Assembly (NCBI GenBank): GCA_017438975.1
Contig: JAFRUH010000014.1
Location: 1 to 58,507, forward strand
Reading direction: 5' to 3'
Source: Bacteroidales bacterium
Lineage (GTDB): Bacteria; Bacteroidota; Bacteroidia; Bacteroidales; UBA932
DNA: 58,507 bases
Shown here: one piece after another, positions 44,848 through 53,847 of the stretch
Layout: the number at the start of each line of letters is the position of its first letter
Position numbering within the stretch: the first letter of the stretch is position 1
Translations under genes and position numbers: made by a program
Notes under the pieces: model-generated
Seen by the model: the letters and a program-made list of their open reading frames with translations, nothing else
Told to the model about the DNA's origin: nothing
Databases searched by the model: none

Positions 44848-45285
44848 ATGGCGGAAGATAATATTAATATCCAGATGAGACTCGTCTCTGTCGGCGAGGT
44901 AAGTTTTATGATGTCTCCCGGCAAAGTCGGAGATGACGTCAGCCCTGATTCAATGAAGATCGGCTTCTCTACCCAGATTCAGCCTGATGTTCAAAACGAC
45001 ATCTTTGTTCTTTTGTTCGGGACTCGTTATGAACTGAATGGCGAGGTCGTCCTTGAAAGTATCTACAAATTTGTATTTGAAGTTAAGAACCTGGCACAGT
45101 TTGTCGTATTCAATGACAACCAGAGCATCACAGTCAACCATATCATGCCTCACTTCCTAAGTGTGGCCGTAGGAACGATGCGCGGGATTTTAGTGGTAAA
45201 GACAGCCGGCACCAACTTTTCCAACTATCCCCTGCCTATGATCGACGTGAATCAATTAAATTCCAACTTGTCAACTCAAAAATAA
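44848..45285 (+). CDS. SecB-like chaperone of a TAC module
   Basis: 145 residues. IQPDVQNDIFVLLFGTRYEL followed by ITVNHIMPHFLSVAVGTMRG and SNYPLPMIDVNQL match the fold order of SecB-like TAC chaperones (the N-A-x-x-x-x-P-x-x-R-type helix, then a P-x-x-x-V/I segment). The sequence differs clearly from the other SecB-like protein at 41395-41802, so the two are not a recent duplicate. It should hold the antitoxin's unfolded tail. A terminator follows at 45311-45346. Confidence 0.8.
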   Translation: MAEDNINIQMRLVSVGEVSFMMSPGKVGDDVSPDSMKIGFSTQIQPDVQNDIFVLLFGTRYELNGEVVLESIYKFVFEVKNLAQFVVFNDNQSITVNHIMPHFLSVAVGTMRGILVVKTAGTNFSNYPLPMIDVNQLNSNLSTQK

Positions 45286-45310
45286 TCTCACATCGTTGGA
45301 TTCGGGATGT

Positions 45311-45346
45311 AGGGCCTCTCCATGGATGGGAGAGGCTCTTCTCTTA
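45311..45346 (+). terminator. Terminator of the TAC operon
   Basis: GCCTCTCC and GGGAGAGGC pair around a short loop and are followed by TCTTCTCTT. Confidence 0.7.
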
Positions 45347-45446
45347 TCCCAAAACAACAATAGCTGTGATCATGGGGAACTGGAAGGGCAACTGCCAAGT
45401 CTGTGGCCGGCCCCTCCGGGCACAGTCTCTTGACCGATTCAAATTA

Positions 45447-48400
45447 TTACGAAAGATTCGTTCCTGTAATGGCATACAGTTGTTCAATGCCATTCGAAAC
45501 TAATTGACTAAAGGCCACTATTGGTAGTGGGATGCCTATTCTGCTTATGTAGGACAATGGAATAACTTCCGACGTCAGAATAATTGAGGCAATTTTGAAG
45601 TCCGACTTTTCATTAATGAAGGCAGCGACAATTTCTTTATTATTTATAAGCCATTGATGACGTTCGACATGCTTTTCGATATATCCTTTTTTGTTTATAT
45701 CCGGCTTCCCAAAATACTTATCAAGTTCTGTTTTCATTTCTCGAACATTTCTTGCCTTTTCTGTTTTCTTGCATTCTATTGAGAAGAGGACTTTTTTGTT
45801 CGGATCATAGGCAAGGACATCTATATCGCCATAGTTCTTTTCCGCCTTTAGATTACCGTCAACATCAATTGTAACCTCCCAATTCCATACAATTAGCGTT
45901 GATGTCTTTTTTAGAAAATTACGTACATCCTCATTGAAAGCCGCCCCTTTAACATCATTAAATCTAGACCTTAGAGCCTTTAGCTTTTTTGTATTATCTT
46001 GCAAACGACCATCAGACAACAAGGTGGCCAGTTGTCTTAATGAAGACATTGCACTCCGTGGCCCCAAAACAAATCTGCGAATTCCAGATTCGGTATCGTA
46101 TGATAGAATGAATCTTCTAATATAACTAAACTCTCTATTGTAAACCCAAGGGAATACTTCTGTATCTCTATACCCATTAGGGGCTTTCAGATACGATGGC
46201 CTCGGCTCAAGTGAAAAATGTTTTATACACAATTCTATCTTGTTGGAGTTCAAATTGGGCTGAAGAGTCATTATGGACGATACGAACGAGGACGCATCTA
46301 TATCCAATGAAGACGTGTTTCGTTGAAGACAGAGGCAGAAACAGCCATAGCAAAAAGCATCAATGTCTGAATAGGAGACTCCCCAATCACTGGCAAACGC
46401 TTCATTGACATCATCTGAGGTAATAGCAATGGGATTATTTCTCCCCTCCGGCTGTTCCTTTTGGGGGCTACTGATTGGTTTGAGTTGCAACCGATTCGGG
46501 AAAGCAGAGATTTGTTTATTGATATCTTCTTCGATATATGCTCGAGCAAACTCTTCCATCTTTTCTTGAAACAAATCATCTGTTATTACATATCTTCCTG
46601 ATTTAAGCTTCTCTAACTGTACATCTGCTAAACCAAAATGCAAAGAGTCTGATTGAGAGCCAAAAGTTACAATTGAGTGCATCAGCGCCATCATATATTC
46701 AATCTCCTCTCGGCCAGGATACAGTGGCCCTCCCATATTATTGTGGGCAACTACATACTCAGCTAAACACCTGGCGGCAAGACTTGAGTTGGTCAACTCT
46801 TTTTCATGCTCTTGATATACCCCCCTCTTTTCAGGAGTATCCGCCAAGCAAAGTAACTTCGCTGGAACAATGATTCCGTCATGTTCCCTATCCCACAGCA
46901 ATGATTCATTAATGTCCACAAGACACCTTAGCAAAACCGGTTTGCTGTATCTTGCCACTTCTGTATCCAGTCTTTCGAACAACACCTCAACAAGCTTGTT
47001 CAAGAAAGCTTTCTTTTCTTCTCCAGATTCAATGCGACCATCTATATCCAAACCTTTTTCCGCCATAAACTCTGGCAAACAATCCAAAAGAAACTGATCC
47101 ATTGATCGGCCTATATACAATGGGCGATGCAAATACCGGGGATCCATTAATTCATTCTTCCCGGTGTCTGATAGTAGGATCATTTTGGCCGAATTCAATG
47201 GCATATTGTCATCAAGAACACTCCTTATGGCGTGTTTGTCCAAATCAAGCATCGTTGAAATAACCTCTGCCATCATATATCTTTCTCCCTCATTTGTTCC
47301 TACGGCCATCAATGACAAAGCCTGTCTGTGCACTTGAATGTGAAGAAGATAGCCATCTTTTATTAGCAAGAAAGGATTTCCAGGTTTATCTGTAAAATCA
47401 TCCCCGTGCCTGTATTCATCAAAGGTATCTTCGTCAAATAATAATTCGATGAACACTGAAGAATCGAACTGAGCCGAGACCCAATCATATAATTGAGGTG
47501 CAAGTTTAGATAGCCAGAAAACGATAGCCATTCCGAACAAATCTGCCACTTCGTACTCATGAGAATACCTTTTTGTTACTTGTGGACAATACACCCAGAT
47601 TGGAACAGAAAACGCCGTCGTTACAACATGGTACCCATTGACTTCAGGTGATGGTTTGAATATTGGTTTATCTTCAAGGGCCGACTCAACAGACATAGAG
47701 AGATGCTTACCATCCTTTTCATAATCTACACTTTGAAAATTTCTTTTCGATTTCCAATCAAATAAAAGGTGCATACCATCATCCGGAGGAATAATAATAT
47801 TAGAGTATCTAACATCATCCGACATATAGAAACTCTCCCCATAAGCTTTGTAAATGGAATAAATATCCAACATATTGATCACCGGCCCAAAACTGTCTTT
47901 CTGTCTGTGAATTGCTTGAGCAAATCGCAATAAGCTGAGTTGATTCCATCGTTCTGATTGTGATAGCGCGATGAAATCAAAGGCGGCGAATGTGACTCGA
48001 TAGTCTTCATTATCTCCACCGTTATGAGGTATCATCATAGTCTCTCCTAAAGAAGAATATAGGAGAAGAGTCAATATGTGATAATCTTTTGTATCGTTAT
48101 TACTTCTAAGGTAATCTACGGCTCTTTTTATGTGATCATCAATCTGATACATACACTGGCCACCATTAATAGCATCTATAATGTTCTCGCCTAAGTCATG
48201 CACGTAACAAACATAAGCAATCCAATTCGTATCAAACTGTGCAACTATTTCCTCAAAGAAAGGATCTTCGCTTCTCGGGAGTTCATAAGTAGTCATCGGC
48301 CATTCCATTCGAGTACAGCCAAACTTGATTTCACTCCAAATATGCTGATGTACCGCCATTGCAATGTTGTCTTCACAGCCGCATGATAATACCTCATTCA

Positions 48401-49265
48401 ATATAAACGTATTAATCGCATTAGCCTGGTTTGATATCAATAGGAAATAGTATCTACCGTCGAATTCAATAATCGGATGATGTAACAGCGGAGAATGATC
48501 TGGGTCAGCATACAACAATGATGAATCAGCCATATCTAAAACAAACTGTCTAACAATGCTCGGATTAATACCTTTCTTTGAAAGCATTGAGTCAAAAACA
48601 GCGATTGGAATTGAGTAATCAATACCACAACGATCATACTTTAATTCTGGATTCTCATACTCAATACCCTTATTATTCCCAGAAACGCCAGCCATTTGTG
48701 CAAGTACCTCTCCAAAGATGAGCATACACTGTATGCCCTGACTAATCTCTGCTTCTATTGGAGCAGAAACGGCAACTGTTTTCTTAAAGATTGCATTGAT
48801 TAATTCCTTTAGTATCTCAATAGCCTGACAAGATATGCCTGGGAAGACAGTGTATGCCCCACCATAAAACGCGACGTTCTCAGAGAACATATTACAAGGG
48901 AGATCCTCTAAGTGATTACTTGAATACTCCTTATTCAAAATGCTCTCAAGTTCCTGTTTATTAAACGGCGCGCCTCCTTTATGGATTTGCTGAGCAGCCA
49001 TTCTAGCAAGATCCTCAACTCTCACGTTTTTCCCGTGATTTGCAGGAGACAATTGAAGTCCAATAATAAAGTTTAAGATGTCGTGTATATTATGCGTTTT
49101 GAAGTAAGCAAGAACTTCTCTGCTTTCATTCACGCCTACATACATACTGGTGTGATGCACGGGAGCGGTGCTGGGGAAAAGATTATCTTTCCCCATACAA
49201 CAGTTTTTGTACTTTTTCCCACTTCCGCAAGGGCAAGGGTCGTTACGTCCAATCTTTTTCGACAT
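45447..49265 (-). CDS. Very large SEC-C / PD-(D/E)XK nuclease-like protein (candidate defence effector)
   Basis: 1272 residues, no signal peptide. A SEC-C zinc motif occupies residues 6-24 (RNDPCPCGSGKKYKNCC; Cys 11, 13, 22, 23). About 1100 residues of mostly helical sequence follow with no family that I know. Near the C-terminus GDIDVLAYDP...VLFSIECKK (Asp ~1149, Glu ~1164, Lys ~1166) is a textbook PD-(D/E)XK nuclease site. SEC-C motifs are often attached to proteins in defence or quality control. Third gene of an operon with the CoiA-like nuclease (13 bp) and the HTH-EVE regulator. Start 49265 begins with the SEC-C sequence; upstream codons to 49307 look like non-coding filler. Confidence 0.8.
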   Translation of the reverse strand: MSKKIGRNDPCPCGSGKKYKNCCMGKDNLFPSTAPVHHTSMYVGVNESREVLAYFKTHNIHDILNFIIGLQLSPANHGKNVRVEDLARMAAQQIHKGGAPFNKQELESILNKEYSSNHLEDLPCNMFSENVAFYGGAYTVFPGISCQAIEILKELINAIFKKTVAVSAPIEAEISQGIQCMLIFGEVLAQMAGVSGNNKGIEYENPELKYDRCGIDYSIPIAVFDSMLSKKGINPSIVRQFVLDMADSSLLYADPDHSPLLHHPIIEFDGRYYFLLISNQANAINTFILNEVLSCGCEDNIAMAVHQHIWSEIKFGCTRMEWPMTTYELPRSEDPFFEEIVAQFDTNWIAYVCYVHDLGENIIDAINGGQCMYQIDDHIKRAVDYLRSNNDTKDYHILTLLLYSSLGETMMIPHNGGDNEDYRVTFAAFDFIALSQSERWNQLSLLRFAQAIHRQKDSFGPVINMLDIYSIYKAYGESFYMSDDVRYSNIIIPPDDGMHLLFDWKSKRNFQSVDYEKDGKHLSMSVESALEDKPIFKPSPEVNGYHVVTTAFSVPIWVYCPQVTKRYSHEYEVADLFGMAIVFWLSKLAPQLYDWVSAQFDSSVFIELLFDEDTFDEYRHGDDFTDKPGNPFLLIKDGYLLHIQVHRQALSLMAVGTNEGERYMMAEVISTMLDLDKHAIRSVLDDNMPLNSAKMILLSDTGKNELMDPRYLHRPLYIGRSMDQFLLDCLPEFMAEKGLDIDGRIESGEEKKAFLNKLVEVLFERLDTEVARYSKPVLLRCLVDINESLLWDREHDGIIVPAKLLCLADTPEKRGVYQEHEKELTNSSLAARCLAEYVVAHNNMGGPLYPGREEIEYMMALMHSIVTFGSQSDSLHFGLADVQLEKLKSGRYVITDDLFQEKMEEFARAYIEEDINKQISAFPNRLQLKPISSPQKEQPEGRNNPIAITSDDVNEAFASDWGVSYSDIDAFCYGCFCLCLQRNTSSLDIDASSFVSSIMTLQPNLNSNKIELCIKHFSLEPRPSYLKAPNGYRDTEVFPWVYNREFSYIRRFILSYDTESGIRRFVLGPRSAMSSLRQLATLLSDGRLQDNTKKLKALRSRFNDVKGAAFNEDVRNFLKKTSTLIVWNWEVTIDVDGNLKAEKNYGDIDVLAYDPNKKVLFSIECKKTEKARNVREMKTELDKYFGKPDINKKGYIEKHVERHQWLINNKEIVAAFINEKSDFKIASIILTSEVIPLSYISRIGIPLPIVAFSQLVSNGIEQLYAITGTNLS

Positions 49266-49278
49266 CTTTATTATTCTT

Positions 49279-50268
49279 TTATCCTTTGAAACCGTAATAC
49301 TCAACAAACATTCCTAAATCGCCGGCCAGATCTCCATCTTTCAGCCTCTGCCTGGTACTATCTTCCGTACCTATGGCTTTGAAGATTATGTCGATTATGC
49401 GGAGTCCTTTGGGGTAGCGGAAGTCTTCGCTGCGCCTTCGGCCACGAATGTTAATCGATATGTGTCCTTTGTCTTCTTTCTGGCTCCTGAATAGCAATAG
49501 GTCTGATTTGAAACCTCGATACTTCGTGTTGACTTCGCAGACATCATATCCAATCTGTCGCAGGTCAAATGGCTTGTCAGGATGGTAATAGGACATAGCG
49601 TAGGGATGAATTGTGATAGTGCCTTCATCGAAGATTTCTTTGAGAATGTCTCTTGTCTTTTCGTACATGGGATTCCTCCCATAACTAAAGGATTCTCCCT
49701 TCGATTTGGGCGGCGGCGGTATTGACACAATCCATTTGCGATCTTCGTCAGTACCGGTCAAGAATTCCTTCAATTCGGCTTTGTCAAGCGCTTGGTAGTT
49801 GATGTCTATCTCGATACACTTGAGATGGTTATCAACTATGATTTGACGCTTCTTTCCATCGACTTTGTGACTGACATAGAACTCAATGAGAAGACGTTCG
49901 CCATTGTCCATAATACCTTCGGCATCTGGTCTGATTCCGTAGTGGTCATCCCATTTTTCAATCTCAACATTGCGAATACGAACAGAGCCAGTAGGGAAGT
50001 GACCACCATTGGATCTTGGCAGCATTATTCTGCCCGTTTCCTGGAGGATTTCCTTAGCCAATAAGTGCAGTGAAGATTCGTACGCTCCTTCACATTCGTG
50101 CCCGTGAGCGTGTGCGAAATGGTGTTCACGCTGAGTTCCGGCATTTTTGGCATATAGAGGAGCATCGCAGTGAGGGCAGCGACAGGCACATTTTGCGCCT
50201 TTGGCAACATCATCGACGTGGACGAGGGCTCCGCCTTCATCCAGCGCATAGGTCAGAAATGCGCCCAT
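49279..50268 (-). CDS. CoiA-like nuclease with zinc-ribbon-like N-terminus
   Basis: 329 residues. The N-terminus has CRCPHCDAPLYAKNAG and REHHFAHA, giving Cys 31, Cys 34, His 50 and His 53 for a zinc site, as in CoiA. The nuclease domain follows: RPDAEGIMDNGERLLIEFYV (Asp and Glu of a PD-(D/E)XK site, about 112-127) and SHKV with the following Lys. CoiA-type proteins are linked to competence, but many copies lie in mobile defence loci. It sits between the regulator (2 bp) and the giant nuclease-like protein (13 bp). Confidence 0.8.
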   Translation of the reverse strand: MGAFLTYALDEGGALVHVDDVAKGAKCACRCPHCDAPLYAKNAGTQREHHFAHAHGHECEGAYESSLHLLAKEILQETGRIMLPRSNGGHFPTGSVRIRNVEIEKWDDHYGIRPDAEGIMDNGERLLIEFYVSHKVDGKKRQIIVDNHLKCIEIDINYQALDKAELKEFLTGTDEDRKWIVSIPPPPKSKGESFSYGRNPMYEKTRDILKEIFDEGTITIHPYAMSYYHPDKPFDLRQIGYDVCEVNTKYRGFKSDLLLFRSQKEDKGHISINIRGRRRSEDFRYPKGLRIIDIIFKAIGTEDSTRQRLKDGDLAGDLGMFVEYYGFKG

Positions 50269-50270
50269 AA

Positions 50271-51173
50271 TTAGAACCTCCTTTCGATGAATTTGAGAAG
50301 GTCTCCTTCGAGTTCTTTAGTACCCTGAGGGGCACGGAGGAAGCCGTGCTTGGCGAGGTTTTCTTCGGTGAGTTTGCCGGACTTAGAGACTAATTCAAGG
50401 CGAAGAAGGGCGTATTTCGTATCGCCTTCGTCTTGATTGATGCGGTCCTTATCGACCCAGAATTCCTCTTCCTTGACCATCCACTGATCGTACCTCACAT
50501 TGATGGCTTCAACGGTCATCTTGTATTTGATCTCCCTGTCTTCAGAGACATATACGTAGATGGTATCGCCGACATTGACGTTATATCGACTCTGCTGCCA
50601 ATGGTATTCACCGTATTTCTCCAGACACTCAGCCAGGCGGAAAGTGCTGCGCTTGGCAGTTATCATCCATTTCTTGTGCTCTTCCGGCACGATATGGCCG
50701 GCCATATTGATTCGGTTATTATTAGGAACGATGTCCACATAACAATCCATCGCAGCGGCTATGCGGCAAAGGATGTCAAGGCCGGCGGAATACTTACCTT
50801 TCTCAATACGGCTAAGGTTGGATGCATCGATGTCGGCAAGTTGAGCGACATCCTGGGCATCCATCCGGCGCTCCATCCGAAGGCTCTTGATACGAGCACC
50901 AATACGCTCGCGTTCATCTCCACGGTCCGGGCCATACCAGAAGATGCTGGCCCAGCAGTGGCATTGGTACATACCACGAAGAATCGGCCCCATAATGACT
51001 GAGGGGTCGCCCTGGTAGTATTTGTCGAAGAGTGCAGCGATGATTTGACAGTGCTGCCCCTGAAACTCAAATGGGATAACTCCGGAGAGTCCCAACGTGA
51101 AACGGTCACCTTGTGGCGTTTCAACCGTCACCCTGTCACGGCTGACGAACTTACATTTTGTCTTTGTTTCCAT
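50271..51173 (-). CDS. HTH - EVE-like fusion, candidate regulator or modified-base sensor
   Basis: 300 residues in three parts. The first 85 are unknown (VETPQGDRFTLGLSG...). An XRE-type HTH lies at about 90-145 (IKSLRMERRMDAQDVAQLADI, then SNLSRIEKGKYSAG). From about 165 the sequence resembles an EVE/PUA-like domain: KKWMITAKRSTFRLAECLEK, HWQQSRYN..GDTIYVYVS, and HGFLRAPQG near the end. EVE domains read modified bases in DNA or RNA and often accompany defence nucleases. First gene of the operon. Its promoter lies at 51217-51247. Confidence 0.75.
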   Translation of the reverse strand: METKTKCKFVSRDRVTVETPQGDRFTLGLSGVIPFEFQGQHCQIIAALFDKYYQGDPSVIMGPILRGMYQCHCWASIFWYGPDRGDERERIGARIKSLRMERRMDAQDVAQLADIDASNLSRIEKGKYSAGLDILCRIAAAMDCYVDIVPNNNRINMAGHIVPEEHKKWMITAKRSTFRLAECLEKYGEYHWQQSRYNVNVGDTIYVYVSEDREIKYKMTVEAINVRYDQWMVKEEEFWVDKDRINQDEGDTKYALLRLELVSKSGKLTEENLAKHGFLRAPQGTKELEGDLLKFIERRF

Positions 51174-51216
51174 AATTCTGCAACAGGATTAACCTTAAAC
51201 ATCAAGAATTACGAGA

Positions 51217-51247
51217 CAAATATAATACAATCTTTTGAGTTTACAAA
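51217..51247 (-). promoter_or_regulatory. Promoter of the HTH-EVE / CoiA / SEC-C operon
   Basis: TTTG (51244-51247) and TATATTTG (51217-51224) on the minus strand are 19 nt apart, a complete consensus. It is separate from the methyltransferase promoter although both genes point the same way, so the operon can be controlled alone. Confidence 0.8.
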
Positions 51248-51260
51248 TTTACCAAGTGAA

Positions 51261-53510
51261 TTATAAAAATTTGAACAAAGTGTTCTCTTGCTGGGCTAAT
51301 AGACGTTTGCCGAGTTGGCAATACTCTTTAGACATCTCTATACTAACTGAATTTATTGAGTCTAAGCTAGCAGCGCGAGATGTGGTAAAACTACCCGCAT
51401 ACGGATCTAATACGACACCCTTTATCCTCGAAGTTAATATTCTGGCGAGTTGTATTGGATAGGGTGCAGTATGTCCGAGTATATTAACACCTTTTACAAT
51501 CTTGATGACGGGATAGATGTTGACTATCTTGGGGAAATCAATGGGTGAGAGTTGTTTCCCCGGTTTCCTAAAACAAAGGATATGCTCATAACAATTAAGG
51601 GGAGCCTGATAATACGGGCTATTATTCCCTTGATTTGTACTTCTATGACCCTGTATATGCCCCTTATACCAAATGATGTTGTCCTGAATGGTAAACCCAA
51701 TCTTTCTAAAGAGATTAATAATATACGCCCCCAATATCATACGACCTTCGCCCATAGCACTTTGGACTACATTGTTTTCGTTGTCAAAATAGTCGAAAAT
51801 GTTATAGAGAAAATAAGCTCCCGGTTTTAATGTTCGATACACCTCTGCTGCATGATTGTACATATCGTACAAATAGCAATAGATATTTGGCCAATGTGAA
51901 TACTCTTTTGCGTTGTAATACGGAGGGGATGTTATAGCGCCATCGAACCGATTACAAGGCATACTCTGAAGAACATCACGACAATTACCATTATAAATCT
52001 CGACACCGTCAATCTCCGAGATATTCTCAAAAGTCTGTTCATTTCTTGATACATCAAGAATGGAGAACCTATGAAAAAATGCCGAATCAAAGAAGTCTAA
52101 TAGCTTCTTCGATTTATGGACAGGAACATCGGTATAAGTCAAAAAGCGACCAGCATGTTCTTCTCCTATGCTCGGCATATTATACAAATGAACCGTGTCT
52201 CCGAAAAAAGAATAGAATCGAATTAAATAATCGATGACTGACTCTATGCCCTTTTGACTAATAACATCCAAACGCCACTCACTAAGCAAGTTCTTGTCGA
52301 TAGTACTACTGGGATCCTCTATTGCTTCCTGTTTAATTATGGAAGACATAGAATAACGCTTCCCTCTATTATACTTACTCTTATCTGGGCAGAGAGGATT
52401 ATGACATTCCCAACTCTTTACACCAAGTATGGGGTATGAATTACCACGAACGTTGTCACTCAAGCACTCGGGGCAGGGAATTATCTCCTCATCACGTTTG
52501 TTCTTTTGGAATAATACTAATATCCGATACGAAGAAGCAACTACATCCCCCTCCTGGCACATTTGTTCAGAGTTCAGAATAAAACAATCCTTGTAAGTAA
52601 ACCCTGTGTTAGCTATTGAAAAGTCTGCCTTCTCCAAATCAATATTCGGGATGTACCTCTTGGTTGTCTCTTGAATCTTTGCTGGGTGGAAATAACCTAT
52701 CTTTAATCTCTCTTCAATAAACTTTGTCGCATACAATACAAGGTCGGAGTACAGACGCCACTGAATGGATTCTCCATCAATAGTGAGCGGGTCAATGATA
52801 ATTCCGGTATAACAATAATTCTGTAGTCGTTTATACTCTTGTTGGAGATAATTGCATACCGTTGACAGCAATAACGAGTAATCACGCGACGACTGCAGCA
52901 AAGTATCATCTACTTTCAATATAGAAAGCGCGTGTTCACGTTCGTACTTGACCGGATACCGTTCTTTAAGAAAAGAATAAAACCTCTGATTCCTGTACTT
53001 GTTGTGTGTATAATAGGATAAAATTGCGTCCCTCTCAAACAAAGAGAAAACTAAAGCTGAAAACACAGAATTAAGTATAGCATCATAATTCTGGTCGTCC
53101 TTAATGGTCTCCGAAAGGGTGCCGATTATCTGCTCATTACTATAAATAGAGATTCTATCGACAACTGTCTGTGCATCATTAAGTTTTCTCTTTCTCAAAA
53201 GCCTCGACAGCCCAGCTTTATCGCCTTTGAGGAAAAGCCCTCTTATTGTTAACTTTTCTTGATAATTAAAGAAAATACTCTTCTTAGCAACGGTATCAAT
53301 AAAAAACTTGATCTCTTTATTGTACAAATCTAATTTGTCGCAAACTATCTCGCACAGAAGGTCTGCAAACCGAGTTTTACTGACTTCGTTTGGTTCACCA
53401 ATACTTGCGACGACTCTTTTGAACTCACTTTCTGTGGCTTCCTCTGGTAACCAGTTGAAGCCTATCGTTTCCTCAAATCTCTTTGTGATGTATTCAAAAG
53501 TCATGTTCAT
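51261..53510 (-). CDS. DNA methyltransferase (TSPPY type) with large N-terminal extension
   Basis: 749 residues. The C-terminal 250 carry an amino-methyltransferase fold: catalytic TSPPYYNAKEY, and VLDPYAGSFTTSRAA (SAM-binding strand). In TSPPY-type enzymes the order and Ser favour N4-cytosine or N6-adenine methylation. The N-terminal 450 residues are helical and unknown, with a CPEC...CHNPLCPD zinc-ribbon-like knuckle (about 343-385), probably for target recognition. Start 53510 or 53504 (ATGs); the -7 element at 53520-53527 rules out longer starts. Divergent from the HTH-HNH pair, as in controlled type II systems. Confidence 0.85.
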   Translation of the reverse strand: MNMTFEYITKRFEETIGFNWLPEEATESEFKRVVASIGEPNEVSKTRFADLLCEIVCDKLDLYNKEIKFFIDTVAKKSIFFNYQEKLTIRGLFLKGDKAGLSRLLRKRKLNDAQTVVDRISIYSNEQIIGTLSETIKDDQNYDAILNSVFSALVFSLFERDAILSYYTHNKYRNQRFYSFLKERYPVKYEREHALSILKVDDTLLQSSRDYSLLLSTVCNYLQQEYKRLQNYCYTGIIIDPLTIDGESIQWRLYSDLVLYATKFIEERLKIGYFHPAKIQETTKRYIPNIDLEKADFSIANTGFTYKDCFILNSEQMCQEGDVVASSYRILVLFQKNKRDEEIIPCPECLSDNVRGNSYPILGVKSWECHNPLCPDKSKYNRGKRYSMSSIIKQEAIEDPSSTIDKNLLSEWRLDVISQKGIESVIDYLIRFYSFFGDTVHLYNMPSIGEEHAGRFLTYTDVPVHKSKKLLDFFDSAFFHRFSILDVSRNEQTFENISEIDGVEIYNGNCRDVLQSMPCNRFDGAITSPPYYNAKEYSHWPNIYCYLYDMYNHAAEVYRTLKPGAYFLYNIFDYFDNENNVVQSAMGEGRMILGAYIINLFRKIGFTIQDNIIWYKGHIQGHRSTNQGNNSPYYQAPLNCYEHILCFRKPGKQLSPIDFPKIVNIYPVIKIVKGVNILGHTAPYPIQLARILTSRIKGVVLDPYAGSFTTSRAASLDSINSVSIEMSKEYCQLGKRLLAQQENTLFKFL

Positions 53511-53519
53511 TCTTTTTTG

Positions 53520-53582
53520 CAAAGATATGAAAAAAAACGAAATATTCTATTTTGGAATATCGATATTTGTGCTATATTTTTG
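53520..53582. promoter_or_regulatory. Divergent promoters of the restriction-modification locus
   Basis: Minus strand: TATCTTTG (53520-53527) for the methyltransferase. Plus strand: TTTG (53551-53554) and TATTTTTG (53575-53582), 20 nt apart, for the HTH/HNH genes. The HTH protein probably binds in this 60-bp space to time the two. Confidence 0.75.
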
Positions 53583-53598
53583 TAAACACAGCTAAATA

Positions 53599-53847
53599 AT
53601 GGACAAAAGCATTCATTCTGACGATTATAAGGTTATTATAAACCTTCTTCGTAAAGAACGAGAGACTCTTGGTGTAACCCAACAGGAACTCGCTCAGAGA
53701 ATGCATGTTAAGCAGGCAATGATTAGCAAAATTGAAACTTGTGAGCGAAGACTTGATGTTATCGAGCTCAGGAGTTATTGCAATGCGCTTGGCATTTCCT
53801 TCGTGTCCTTTATGACAGCATTAGATAAAGTGCTTGAACATGATTGA
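53599..53847 (+). CDS. Small XRE HTH protein, C-protein-like controller
   Basis: 82 residues, nearly all an HTH domain: LLRKERETLGVTQQELAQRM, then KQAMISKIETCERRLDV. Size, position and the short overlap with the nuclease gene match control (C) proteins of type II restriction-modification systems, which delay nuclease expression until DNA is methylated. Its stop (53847) overlaps the HNH start at 53840. Confidence 0.8.
   Translation: MDKSIHSDDYKVIINLLRKERETLGVTQQELAQRMHVKQAMISKIETCERRLDVIELRSYCNALGISFVSFMTALDKVLEHD

Noticed and set aside
45372-45503. Plus-strand mini-frame with CQVCGRPL
   Set aside because: It overlaps the end of the large SEC-C gene and is too short to judge.
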